Source of the DNA: Pseudomonas rhodesiae
GTDB lineage: Bacteria > Pseudomonadota > Gammaproteobacteria > Pseudomonadales > Pseudomonadaceae
DNA: 64,000 bases
Reading direction: 5' to 3'
Assembly (NCBI RefSeq): GCF_007858255.1
Contig: NZ_VFEU01000010.1
Span: forward strand, 62,001-126,000
This document shows, piece by piece, positions 7,561 to 16,193 of this stretch. Made by a program: the position numbers and the translations under genes. The notes under the pieces were generated by a model that was not told the origin of the DNA, made no database searches, and saw nothing but the letters and a program-made list of their open reading frames with translations. Each line of letters opens with the position of its first letter. Position 1 is the first letter of the stretch.

Positions 7561-9136
7561 GGCTGGCTTCCCCTTGCCGTTCCACGGCCCACTGCAACAG
7601 CAACGCCTTGTCGACCTTGCCCCTGGCGGTCAACGGAAAATGCTCCAAGGCAACGATCAGCGACGGCACGCAGTAATACGCCAGCCGTTGCGCACACGCC
7701 TGTCGGCAGGATTCGATATCGGCGCTGGCCGGCGACACGAACGCCACCAGGCTTCGGCTGTCGAGCTTGAGGGTGACAGCCCGCGTGCATCCTTCGCCGG
7801 CCTCGATGGCCGAGGACACTGCATCCAGCTCTACACGAAACCCACGCACCTTGACCTGGTCATCCACGCGCCCCAGGTGTTCGAGCTGGCCGTCCGCCGT
7901 CCAGCGTCCCAGGTCGCGGGTGCGGAACATCAGGTTGTCGCCGCCCAGGAACGGATCGGGGCGATATCGCTCTTGGGTCAACGCCGGGTTGTTCAAGTAG
8001 CCGGCCGTGACGCCCAACCCACCGGCCCACATTTCCCCAGGTTGGCCCAGCTCGCAGGCACGCCCTTGTTCGTCGAGCACATACACCGTGTTGTTCGGGG
8101 TTGGCCGGCCGATGGTCAGCAAGGCGCCAGACTCATGCCGGTGCAAGGTATTGACGATGGTGGTTTCGGTGGGCCCACAACCGTTGTAGAACGTGCAGTG
8201 CGCCGCCCACTGATCGGCCAAGGCCTGCGTGCAGGGCTCGCCGGCCACCGCGACCGTCTGCAGGTCGGGGCATTGGTGAGGACTCAAGGTCGCCAGGATT
8301 GAGGGTGTGGCAATCAACACATGACAGCGCGCGGCGGTCTGTGGGATGTCCTTGCCACGGATCAACAGCGTGGCACCGTGGGCCAGGCAACCGAGGATTT
8401 CCCAGGCAGCCATGTCAAAGCCGATATTGAGAACCTGCCCGACCGTGCGGCCCGGGGCCATGCCCATGCAGCCGGGCTCGGTCAACAGGATATTGCACAG
8501 GTTGCGGTGACTGACGCGCACGCCATTGGGACGCCCGGTGGTGCCGGACGTGAACAGCACAAAGCACAGGTCGTCGGGCTCTACCACCGCGAATGCCTGT
8601 TGGTTGTCCTGGGCAACTTCGGCTTCCTCCGCCAGGAATGCGTCCAGCCACAGGCACCGGTGAGCCGCTTCTGCGGGGATGCGTTCGGCCAGGTTCGACA
8701 GGGTCAGAATCACCGGACTACTCAGCGAGTCGAGGATCATCGCCAACTGCACAGGCGGTACAATCCGCGCATCCTGCGGCACATAGGCGGCCCCCACCTT
8801 CAATACCGCCAGCAAGCCCACCAGCATGGGAATGGACCGCTCGACGAACAACGCCACGGTATCGCCCTGCTTGACCCCGCGCTCAACCAACCGCGCGGCC
8901 AGCCGATTGGCCTGGCGGTTGAGTTGTTCATAACTGATCCGCTGGCCCGCCCATTCGGCCGCGATAGCCTGAGGCGCCCTCGCGGCGTGCGCTTCGATCG
9001 CCAGATGAATGCAGCCGTATTCCGGCTGAACAATGGCGCCGCAGCCCCATTGCTCGAAAATCACTTGCTGCGCCGCCGGCAAGTGCGCCAGTTCCGGCCG
9101 AAAATAAGATGCTTTGCCTGTCAGTAATGCCATCAA
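7553..9136 (-). CDS. Stand-alone NRPS-type adenylation protein
   Basis: This 527-residue protein is a single adenylate-forming domain with no carrier, condensation or thioesterase domain. Core motifs are in order: LFTSGTTGRPNGV (A3), FDMAAWEILGCL (A4, with the Asp that contacts an amino-acid alpha-amine), NGCGPTETTI (A5), RTRDLGRW (A7), GRVDDQVKVRGFRVEL (A8) and RGKVDK with the catalytic Lys (A10). It probably activates an amino acid or related acid as the AMP ester. The acceptor is not visible, and there is no free-standing carrier protein in the window. It leads a two-gene operon with the membrane reductase and is divergent from the ECF sigma gene. No ECF-type promoter was seen before it. 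Confidence 0.85.
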   Translation of the reverse strand: MMALLTGKASYFRPELAHLPAAQQVIFEQWGCGAIVQPEYGCIHLAIEAHAARAPQAIAAEWAGQRISYEQLNRQANRLAARLVERGVKQGDTVALFVERSIPMLVGLLAVLKVGAAYVPQDARIVPPVQLAMILDSLSSPVILTLSNLAERIPAEAAHRCLWLDAFLAEEAEVAQDNQQAFAVVEPDDLCFVLFTSGTTGRPNGVRVSHRNLCNILLTEPGCMGMAPGRTVGQVLNIGFDMAAWEILGCLAHGATLLIRGKDIPQTAARCHVLIATPSILATLSPHQCPDLQTVAVAGEPCTQALADQWAAHCTFYNGCGPTETTIVNTLHRHESGALLTIGRPTPNNTVYVLDEQGRACELGQPGEMWAGGLGVTAGYLNNPALTQERYRPDPFLGGDNLMFRTRDLGRWTADGQLEHLGRVDDQVKVRGFRVELDAVSSAIEAGEGCTRAVTLKLDSRSLVAFVSPASADIESCRQACAQRLAYYCVPSLIVALEHFPLTARGKVDKALLLQWAVERQGEASHA

Positions 9137-9271
9137 TACGCCCTCGCCATTGCTGCCGATCCTGTACCGGCAGTCACGAGGCTGGATTGAGGCGGGCGTG
9201 GGGCATTACAGGCCTGTGGGCTATCCAGAGAGGGCGCACCCACAAGGGCAACATTTCTTTCAGGTAGGCAT

Positions 9272-9298
9272 GGAATAACCTACGCGGGCGAACGTCTA
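9272..9298 (+). promoter_or_regulatory. ECF-type autoregulatory promoter of the sigma factor gene
   Basis: GGAATAA (9272-9278), a 14-bp spacer and CGTCTA (9293-9298) lie 29 bp before the sigma gene ATG. The match to the element before the peroxidase gene is close in the boxes, the spacing and part of the spacer. Autoregulation is usual for ECF sigma genes. Confidence 0.8.
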
Positions 9299-9326
9299 CT
9301 CTCACAACTGGCTAGACTGACCCACC

Positions 9327-9833
9327 ATGCATGAACTCGACGAACCGCTACGCGAACTCCTGCCCCGGCTGCGGCGCTTTGCCGTGTCCCTGACGCGCAA
9401 CACCAGCAGCGCCGACGATCTGGTGCAGGCCACCTTGGAGCGTGCAATCACCCGCTGGGGCGACAAACGCCCGGAAGGCGACCTGCGCGCGTGGCTGTTC
9501 TCGATCCTCTACCGGCAGTTTCTCGATGCCCAGCGCCGTACCCGCCGTTATGCGCGCATGCTCGACTTTTTTACCGGACGCGAAGACGTGCAGCCCTCGG
9601 TCGAACGCACCGTGATGGCCCAGTCGACCCTGCAAGCCTTCGATCAATTGAACACCGAGCAACGCGCGCTGCTGCTGTGGGTGTCCGTGGAAGGTTTGAG
9701 CTACAAAGAAGTCGCCGAGATTCTCGACGTGCCCCTCGGCACCGTGATGTCGCGGTTGTCACGGGCGCGCCAGGCCCTGCGTCAACTCAGCGATGGCGAA
9801 ATTGCCAGCCCTTCTCTGCGGATACTCAAATGA
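9327..9833 (+). CDS. ECF-family RNA polymerase sigma factor
   Basis: This 168-residue protein contains only regions 2 and 4. Region 2 is in LVQATLERAITRW and LRAWLFSILYRQFLDAQRR. Region 4 ends with the helix-turn-helix LSYKEVAEILDVPLGTVMSRLSRARQALR. The anti-sigma gene overlaps its stop (ATGA). Neighbours are a catalase-like peroxidase and cytochrome b561, a combination I recall being linked to one ECF group (ECF26). It probably answers peroxide or another oxidant sensed through the anti-sigma factor. It appears to drive itself and the peroxidase operon, judged from matching promoter elements. Confidence 0.93.
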   Translation: MHELDEPLRELLPRLRRFAVSLTRNTSSADDLVQATLERAITRWGDKRPEGDLRAWLFSILYRQFLDAQRRTRRYARMLDFFTGREDVQPSVERTVMAQSTLQAFDQLNTEQRALLLWVSVEGLSYKEVAEILDVPLGTVMSRLSRARQALRQLSDGEIASPSLRILK

Positions 9834-10567
9834 TCAGCCTGCCTCCCAACGAACATGACTTACATGCCTACGTCGATCATCAGCTTTCTGAGAATGACCG
9901 GCGTGCCCTGGACACCTGGCTGGCGACCCACCCGGAGGTGGCGGCCCAAGTGCAGGCCTGGCAACAGGACGCACATGCATTGCGCGCAGCCTTGGGTGGC
10001 GCCCTGCAACAGCCCGCCAACCCGCAGTTGGACCCCGCGCTGATCCGCCAGCGCGTCCGGCACAATACGCGTCGCCACTTGGCCACGGCAGCGCTGTTGC
10101 TGGTGGCGGTGAGCCTCGGCGGCTGGGGCGGCTGGCAGGCCCGCGAGGCGACTCAACCGCCGCTGCAACCCATGGCCGATGCCATGCAGGCGTTCCGCCT
10201 GTTCGCCCAGGACGGCATCCTGCCCGCCGACTACCGTGCTCAGGACAGCGGCACCATGCAAGCCTGGCTCGACCGTTACTTCCAACAGGCCCAGCGTTTG
10301 CCGGACTTGAGCCAGTCGGGCTTCATGCCGGTCAGCGGGCGTCTGCTCACCACCGATCAAGGCGCCGCTGCCATGGTGCTGTACCAGGACGCGCAAGGGC
10401 GGCGTATCAGTTTCTACATTCGCCCGCCGGGCCCGGACAACGGCTTCCTGCCCCGTGGCAGCCGCACCGCCGATGGGCTACAAGCGCAGTACTGGTCCGG
10501 TGGCGGCTATAACTACGCGGTGGTCAGCCCGGTGGATCACCCGGTGGCGCCGCTGCAGACCTTCTAG
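9830..10567 (+). CDS. Membrane anti-sigma factor, non-zinc type
   Basis: The start ATG overlaps the sigma-factor stop (ATGA); the open frame extends further upstream only inside the sigma gene. The product has 245 residues. A cytoplasmic N-terminal domain (HDLHAYVDHQLSENDRRALDTWLATHPEVAAQVQAW) has the anti-sigma helical pattern. One transmembrane helix follows (about 82-102, HLATAALLLVAVSLGGWGGW), then a periplasmic domain of about 140 residues. The zinc-binding HxxxCxxC signature of ZAS-type anti-sigmas is missing, and I see no cysteine in the protein, so redox sensing by thiols is unlikely here. It should hold the ECF factor at the membrane until a periplasmic signal arrives. Confidence 0.88.
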   Translation: MISLPPNEHDLHAYVDHQLSENDRRALDTWLATHPEVAAQVQAWQQDAHALRAALGGALQQPANPQLDPALIRQRVRHNTRRHLATAALLLVAVSLGGWGGWQAREATQPPLQPMADAMQAFRLFAQDGILPADYRAQDSGTMQAWLDRYFQQAQRLPDLSQSGFMPVSGRLLTTDQGAAAMVLYQDAQGRRISFYIRPPGPDNGFLPRGSRTADGLQAQYWSGGGYNYAVVSPVDHPVAPLQTF

Positions 10568-10675
10568 TCGTGGGGGTCATGCGTTTTCGAGATGGCCGAT
10601 GCGCGCCTTCGCGATTGGTCAAAACGTGAAGAGCATCCTAAAGTGAGCGACCTTTGACCCACAGAGTGATCCGCA

Positions 10676-11770
10676 GTGGCCGTGCCGACTTTGATCCGTC
10701 GCCTGCTTGGTAAACAACGCGCGCCACGCAGCGACGCCTCCATCCCCGAGTTTTTTGCGCACAAAGCCCAACAGCAGGGCTACACCCTCAGCGCCGGGCA
10801 AACCCGAGCGATTGCCGCCATGGCCCGCGAGACCGGCCACCTGCTCGACGGCCAAGCCACCCGTGGCCTGTACCTGCACGGGCCGGTGGGGCGCGGTAAG
10901 AGCTGGCTGTTGGACGGCTTTTTCCAGGCGCTGCCGCTGGCCGAGAAACAGCGGGTGCATTTCCACGATTTCTTCGCGCGTCTGCACCGGGGCATGTTCC
11001 AGCACCGTGAACAGGATGACGCGCTGGGCGTGACCCTCGATGAGCTGTTGGCAGACTGCCGGGTGCTGTGCTTCGACGAGTTCCACGTCCACGATATCGG
11101 CGATGCCATGCTTATCAGCCGATTGTTCAAAGCGCTGTTCCAGCGCGGCATGCTGGTACTGGTCACCTCCAACTACGCGCCCGAAGGACTGCTGCCCAAC
11201 CCGCTGTACCACGAGCGCTTCAAGCCGGTGATCGACCTGATCGCCGCGCGCATGGACGTGCTGGAAGTCAGCTCGCCCCAGGACTTTCGCAGCCTGCCCC
11301 AGGCCCATGCCACGCAGCGCTTTACCGCCGGCGTCTACCTGTGGCCAGGCACGGCCGCGCAGCGTGCGGCCCTCGGCCTGCCGGCGACTCAAGGCCCAGC
11401 GCAGCAGTTGCAGGTGGGCAATCGGCAACTGGTATGTCGCCACCACCAAGCGCGCACCATCGTCTTCACCTTCGCCGATCTTTGCGAGCAACTGACGGCG
11501 GTGATGGACTACCTCTTGCTGTGCGAGACGTTCGATCACTGGATCATCGACGGCCTGCCCCACCTGGCGCAGTGCCCGATTGCCGTACAACAACGCTTCA
11601 TCAATCTGGTGGACGTGCTCTACGACCGCGACAAACACCTGACCCTGATCGGCACCGAGCCCCTGGCCGACTGCCTGGCGGGCGAGGCCATCGACCTGGC
11701 CCGCACCGCCAGCCGCCTGAGCCAATTGCAACAGGTCGACCCGCAACCCATGCCCGACCCGGTATCATAA
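10676..11770 (+). CDS. zapE: Cell-division ATPase ZapE (AFG1-like)
   Basis: This 364-residue AAA-type P-loop ATPase has Walker A in GPVGRGKSWL, Walker B in CFDEFHVHDIGDAM, and the family-typical TSNYAPEGLLPNPLYHERFKP segment. ZapE binds FtsZ and destabilises the Z-ring late in division; the mitochondrial AFG1 proteins are relatives. A GTG start at 10676 is used because the family N-terminus begins there; no better ATG is nearby. It is followed after 40 bp by the LRR-kinase gene in the same direction, which may be co-transcribed. Confidence 0.88.
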   Translation: MAVPTLIRRLLGKQRAPRSDASIPEFFAHKAQQQGYTLSAGQTRAIAAMARETGHLLDGQATRGLYLHGPVGRGKSWLLDGFFQALPLAEKQRVHFHDFFARLHRGMFQHREQDDALGVTLDELLADCRVLCFDEFHVHDIGDAMLISRLFKALFQRGMLVLVTSNYAPEGLLPNPLYHERFKPVIDLIAARMDVLEVSSPQDFRSLPQAHATQRFTAGVYLWPGTAAQRAALGLPATQGPAQQLQVGNRQLVCRHHQARTIVFTFADLCEQLTAVMDYLLLCETFDHWIIDGLPHLAQCPIAVQQRFINLVDVLYDRDKHLTLIGTEPLADCLAGEAIDLARTASRLSQLQQVDPQPMPDPVS

Positions 11771-11809
11771 GCGCCCTTTAAGCCCCCTTGCCGAGTGACC
11801 GCGCCGTTC

Positions 11810-13117
11810 ATGACTACCCTCGCCCAACTCAAGGCCGGCCAATTGGCCGGTATCACGCGCCTGGATCTTTCCTGCGGGCTCACCGAGTTTCCTCGGGAAA
11901 TCTTCGAACTGGCCGACACCCTGGAAATCCTCAACCTCAGCGGTAACGCCCTGAGCCGCTTGCCGGACGACCTGCATCGCCTGCCGCACCTGCGCGTGCT
12001 GTTCTGCTCGGATAACGCCTTCACCGAACTGCCGACCTGCCTGGGTCAGTGCGCGAAATTGAGCATGATCGGCTTCAAGGCCAACCGGATCAGCCAAGTG
12101 CCCGCCGCCGCCCTACCGCCGCAACTGCGCTGGCTGATCCTCACCGACAACTGCATTCGCCAGTTGCCCGAGGCGTTGGGTGAACGGCCATTGCTGCAAA
12201 AGCTGATGCTGGCCGGCAATCAACTGGAGCAACTGCCACGCAGCTTGGCTCAGTGCCACAACCTTGAGCTGATCCGCATCGCCTCCAATCGCCTCACCCA
12301 CCTGCCGGACTGGCTGCTGTCACTGCCAAGCCTGACCTGGCTGGCTTATGCCGGCAACCCAGTGGAAATGGCAGTGCAAGTCCAGGCAGACGACACCACG
12401 CCGAATATTCCCTGGGGCGAATTGGCATTGGCCGATGTCCTTGGCGAAGGGGCTTCCGGCGTGATCCACAAAGCCTTGTGGAAACCCCAGGCCCTGCCGG
12501 TGGCGGTCAAGCTCTACAAAGGCACGATTACCAGCGACGGTTCACCGCTGCACGAAATGCAGGCGTGCATCGCCGCCGGGCGGCATCCCAACCTGATCAA
12601 GGTGCAAGGTCGCGTAGTCGGCCACCCCGATGACCAGGCCGCCTTGGTAATGGACCTGATCGAGCCGAGCTACCGCAACCTGGCCGCCCTGCCCAGCCTG
12701 GCGTCCTGCACGCGCGATATCTACGCGCCCGACACCCGCTTGAGCGTCGACGTCGCACTGCGCATAGCCCGTGGCATCGCTTCGGTGGCGGCGCATCTAC
12801 ACCGTCACGGCATCACCCATGGCGACCTGTACGCCCACAATATTCTGTGGAACGCGACGGGCGATTGTTTGCTGGGGGACTTTGGCGCGGCGTCATTCCA
12901 TGCCGTGGCGGACACCGTGGAAACCCGGGCATTGCAGCGCATCGAAGTGCGGGCCTTCGGGGTGTTGTTGGGGGAATTGCTGGAGCGGATCGAGGGGGAA
13001 CCCGTAGATGCGGCACTGGTGGCGCTGCAGGCGCGCTGCTGTCAGCCGGACGTGCTGGCGCGGCCGGGGTTCGAAGAGATCGAGGCGTTGCTGCACGCCA
13101 TCTGCAACTTTGACTAA
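11810..13117 (+). CDS. Leucine-rich-repeat protein kinase
   Basis: This 435-residue cytosolic protein joins about seven LRR units (roughly residues 10-190; spaced L-x-x-L-x-L-x-x-N patterns such as LEILNLSGNALSRLPDDL) to a C-terminal Ser/Thr-type kinase domain (about 200-430). Kinase motifs look intact: glycine loop LGEGASGVIHKA, the Lys in VAVKLYKG, the catalytic loop HGDLYAHNILWN (HGD for HRD) and DFG in LGDFGAAS. The C-lobe is short. No membrane segment or secretion signal was seen. GTG 11795 would add five residues; ATG 11810 fits the usual N-terminus. Substrate unknown. The HGD loop also resembles aminoglycoside-kinase-like folds, but the DFG and VAVK motifs favour a eukaryotic-like protein kinase. 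Confidence 0.85.
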   Translation: MTTLAQLKAGQLAGITRLDLSCGLTEFPREIFELADTLEILNLSGNALSRLPDDLHRLPHLRVLFCSDNAFTELPTCLGQCAKLSMIGFKANRISQVPAAALPPQLRWLILTDNCIRQLPEALGERPLLQKLMLAGNQLEQLPRSLAQCHNLELIRIASNRLTHLPDWLLSLPSLTWLAYAGNPVEMAVQVQADDTTPNIPWGELALADVLGEGASGVIHKALWKPQALPVAVKLYKGTITSDGSPLHEMQACIAAGRHPNLIKVQGRVVGHPDDQAALVMDLIEPSYRNLAALPSLASCTRDIYAPDTRLSVDVALRIARGIASVAAHLHRHGITHGDLYAHNILWNATGDCLLGDFGAASFHAVADTVETRALQRIEVRAFGVLLGELLERIEGEPVDAALVALQARCCQPDVLARPGFEEIEALLHAICNFD

Positions 13118-13244
13118 TTAAGGCAATGTCAGAGAGGGGCTCCAAAACAGCTCGGATAGAAAATTACACAGTGCCCGCTTAGCTGGCGGGTGTTAGAGCA
13201 AGCCCATCCAGCCTTTGATATTCACTGCCTGCCTGGATCAAAAT

Positions 13245-13270
13245 GTGGGAGGGGGCTGGCCCCCTCCCAC
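13245..13270. repeat. REP element, perfect hairpin
   Basis: GTGGGAGGGGGC and its exact complement are separated by TG, giving a 12-bp perfect stem. It lies between two convergent genes and may act as a two-way transcription barrier. The rest of the 170-bp gap holds nothing else I can assign. Confidence 0.85.
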
Positions 13271-13286
13271 CTTGCTCAGCCGTCGA

Positions 13287-13994
13287 TCAGCCCGCCAGGC
13301 CGACGAACATGTCCTGCACGTCGTCGTGGTTGTCCAAGCCTTCGAGGAAGGCTTCGACTTCAGCCATCTGCTCGTCGGTCAAACCACTCACCGGATTCTT
13401 CGAGATGTAGCCCAGCTTGGCCGATAGCACGGTGAAGCCTTGCTCCGGCAGGGCTTTTTGCACGGCGTCGAGGTCGGTGGTTTCGGTGATGAACAGGGTG
13501 GTGCCCTCTTCTTCGCCGTCCTCGAAATCCTGGGCGCCGGCTTCGATGGCGGCCATTTCAGGATCGGCGTCCGGGCTGTCCGGCGAGGCCTCGATCAGGC
13601 CGACGTGGTTGAAGTCCCAGGCTACCGAACCGGAAGCGCCCAGTTGGCCTTTGCGGAATGCCACGCGGATTTCCGCCACGGTGCGGTTGATGTTATCGGT
13701 CACACACTCGACGATCAGCGGCACCTGATGGGGCGCGAACCCTTCGTAGGTCACGCGGTGGTATTGCACGGTTTCGCCGAGCAGACCGGCGCCTTTCTTG
13801 ATGGCGCGGTCCAGGGTTTCCTTGGGCATCGAGGCTTTTTTGGCCTGCTCCACCACCAGACGCAGGTGGGCGTTGGTCGCGGTGTCGGCACCGTTGCGCG
13901 CGGCGATGGTGATTTCTTTCACCAGCTTGCCGAAGATTTTGCCTTTGGCATTGGCTGCCGCTTCTTTATGTTTGACTTTCCACTGTGCGCCCAT
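13287..13994 (-). CDS. yebC: YebC/PmpR-family protein (TACO1-like)
   Basis: This 235-residue protein has the diagnostic N-terminus [19 protein letters not shown], then a three-domain fold with DRAIKKGAG and [19 protein letters not shown]. It ends in an acidic C-terminal region ([14 protein letters not shown]). Family members were long called DNA-binding regulators (PmpR in P. aeruginosa), and recent work ties them to translation at proline-rich stretches. It appears monocistronic and is convergent with the LRR-kinase. The exact role in this organism cannot be read from sequence. Confidence 0.92.
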   Translation of the reverse strand: MGAQWKVKHKEAAANAKGKIFGKLVKEITIAARNGADTATNAHLRLVVEQAKKASMPKETLDRAIKKGAGLLGETVQYHRVTYEGFAPHQVPLIVECVTDNINRTVAEIRVAFRKGQLGASGSVAWDFNHVGLIEASPDSPDADPEMAAIEAGAQDFEDGEEEGTTLFITETTDLDAVQKALPEQGFTVLSAKLGYISKNPVSGLTDEQMAEVEAFLEGLDNHDDVQDMFVGLAG

Positions 13995-14094
13995 GACTCG
14001 CTCTCTTCTCGTCCATCGCGCCGAAACGTCTACTGGCCGGCGCTTTGGGGGCAGAGTTTATAGCGCGAGAACGCATCGTTCCACCAAAAAACCG

Positions 14095-14952
14095 TCACGG
14101 CGCCAGCTCGAAAAACGCTTGGATCAGGCGCAGGGAACGACGTCGCTCCATGCAACCGAGGCTGTGCCGGTTCAGTAGCCCGGCGCCGCGGATCGGCACC
14201 GCCCGCACCCGCGGGTCTTGGCTGACCTCCATCGACGACACCACGCCGACGCCCAATTGCGCGGCGACCGCCTCGGTCACCGCCTCACGGCTATCCAGTT
14301 CCAGCAGCACCTTGGGCTGCACAGCGGCGGCTTGGCAGGCGGCATCAAAGGTGCGGCGGGTGATCGAACTGGGCTCGCGCAGCACCATGATCACCTCGTC
14401 GAGTTGCTTCAGCTCGATGCCGTTGGGCAGTTCCGTCCATGGGTGGCTGGACGGGACCAAGGCGCAGATATGCGATTCGCCCAAGGGCTGCAAATGCACG
14501 CCATGGCGGGGTTCCACCTCGGTCAGCACCGCCACATCGGCATGCTCGGCCAACAGCGCGGCCAAGGTCTCCTGAGCATTGCCCAGCCGCAGGTTGACGG
14601 TGATGCCCGGGTACCGCGCGCGCAGGCTGGCGATCATCGGCATGACCAGGTGCGGACCGTCCGCCGCTACTTCCAGGCGCCCGCTGAGTAACTGGCGATT
14701 GGCTTCGAGCAGGGCCTGGGCCTCGTCCACCAGACCGAAGATCGCCCGGGTGATCGCCGCCAGCCGCGCGCCCTCCTCGGTCAACTCGACCCGCCGCGCC
14801 GTGCGGCGCAACAGCGGAATCTGGTAGTGCTCCTCCAGGGCCTTGATATGCCCGGTTACCGCTGGCTGGCTGATAAACAGCCGCGCCGCCGCACGGGTAA
14901 AGCTGCCCTCGCGGGCCACGGCATCGAATGCACGCAGTTGAAACAGGTTCAT
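14095..14952 (-). CDS. LysR-type regulator of 2-aminoethylphosphonate catabolism (inferred)
   Basis: This 285-residue protein has an N-terminal winged HTH (MNLFQLRAFDAVAREGSFTRAAARLFISQPAVTGHIKALE) and a periplasmic-binding-protein-like effector domain. The open frame extends 12 codons further, but ATG 14952 begins the conserved MNLFQLRAF motif and is used. The gene is divergent from phnWX with about 110 bp between, the standard layout for a LysR regulator acting on its neighbour. The ligand is probably 2-aminoethylphosphonate or an intermediate; this is inference from position. Confidence 0.85.
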   Translation of the reverse strand: MNLFQLRAFDAVAREGSFTRAAARLFISQPAVTGHIKALEEHYQIPLLRRTARRVELTEEGARLAAITRAIFGLVDEAQALLEANRQLLSGRLEVAADGPHLVMPMIASLRARYPGITVNLRLGNAQETLAALLAEHADVAVLTEVEPRHGVHLQPLGESHICALVPSSHPWTELPNGIELKQLDEVIMVLREPSSITRRTFDAACQAAAVQPKVLLELDSREAVTEAVAAQLGVGVVSSMEVSQDPRVRAVPIRGAGLLNRHSLGCMERRRSLRLIQAFFELAP

Positions 14953-15062
14953 GCTTATCGGCCTCGCTGATAGCTCGCATAACAACAAACAATTTGATTG
15001 ATATCACGCCAAACCGCAACGTAAGCGCCGTAGATTCAACCCAACGCTGAAGAGAACCCACG

Positions 15063-16193
15063 ATGCTCCCTACCGCGCCGATGCTGTTGACCCCAGGCCC
15101 TCTGACCACGTCTGCCCGCACCCGCCAGGCCATGCTGGTGGACTGGGGTTCCTGGGATGAGCGCTTCAACCAACTCACCGCCAGCGTCCGCGCGCGGTTG
15201 CTGGCAATCATTCATGGCGCCGACAGCCACCACTGCGTGCCCTTGCAAGGCAGCGGCACCTTCGCCGTCGAGGCAGCAATCGGCACCCTGGTGCCACGGG
15301 ATGGCAAGGTGCTGGTGCTGATCAACGGCGCCTACGGCAAACGCCTGGCGAAGATATGCGAAGTGCTCGGCCGTGCATTCAGCACTTTTGCAACCGCCGA
15401 GGACGAACCCACCACCGCCGCCGATGTGGACCGCCTGCTGCACGCCGATCCGTCGATTAGCCATGTCGCGCTGATCCATTGCGAAACCAGCACCGGCATT
15501 CTCAACCCGCTGCCGGCCATCGCCCAGGTGGTAAAAAGCCACGGCAAGCGCTTGATCGTCGACGCCATGAGTTCCTTCGGTGCGCTGCCGATCGATGCCC
15601 GCGAAGTGCCGTTTGACGCGCTGATAGCGGCCTCAGGCAAGTGCCTGGAAGGCGTGCCGGGCATGGGTTTTGTCTTTCTCGATAAACAAGCGCTGGCCGC
15701 TGCTCAAGGCAACTGCCACTCCCTGGCGATGGACCTTTTCGAGCAGCACCGTTACATGGCCGAAACCGGCCAATGGCGCTTCACCCCGCCCACCCATGTG
15801 GTGGCGGCCCTGCACGAAGCGCTGCTGCAATACCACGAAGAAGGCGGCCAGCCCGCGCGCCATCAGCGCTACGCGCACAATTGTCAGACGCTGCTTGAGG
15901 GCATGGCCGAGCTGGGCCTGCGCAGCTTCCTACCGGCGGCGATCCAAGCACCGATCATCGTCACCTTCCACGCCCCGCAACACTCGCGCTACCAGTTCAA
16001 GGAGTTCTACGAACGGGTCAAGGCCAAGGGTTTCATCCTCTACCCCGGCAAATTGACCCAGGTGGAAACCTTTCGCGTCGGCTGCATCGGCCATGTCGAC
16101 GCTACCGACATGCGCGCCGCCGTAACCTCCATCGCCCAGGTATTGCGCGCCATGGACATCCCTCTTCTCTCTGCGTCTGGAGTACCCGCATGA
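15063..16193 (+). CDS. phnW: 2-aminoethylphosphonate:pyruvate aminotransferase
   Basis: This 376-residue class V PLP aminotransferase converts 2-aminoethylphosphonate and pyruvate to phosphonoacetaldehyde and alanine. Family marks are the N-terminal [10 protein letters not shown], the [13 protein letters not shown] segment with the Asp that contacts the PLP ring, and the PLP lysine in [16 protein letters not shown]. The C-terminal [10 protein letters not shown] also fits. A clear SD (GAAGAGAA) precedes the ATG. The phnX start overlaps its stop by 4 bp, so the two steps are coupled. The pair lets the cell use AEP as a source of nitrogen, carbon and phosphorus. No phosphonate transporter is in the window. 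Confidence 0.95.
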   Translation: MLPTAPMLLTPGPLTTSARTRQAMLVDWGSWDERFNQLTASVRARLLAIIHGADSHHCVPLQGSGTFAVEAAIGTLVPRDGKVLVLINGAYGKRLAKICEVLGRAFSTFATAEDEPTTAADVDRLLHADPSISHVALIHCETSTGILNPLPAIAQVVKSHGKRLIVDAMSSFGALPIDAREVPFDALIAASGKCLEGVPGMGFVFLDKQALAAAQGNCHSLAMDLFEQHRYMAETGQWRFTPPTHVVAALHEALLQYHEEGGQPARHQRYAHNCQTLLEGMAELGLRSFLPAAIQAPIIVTFHAPQHSRYQFKEFYERVKAKGFILYPGKLTQVETFRVGCIGHVDATDMRAAVTSIAQVLRAMDIPLLSASGVPA

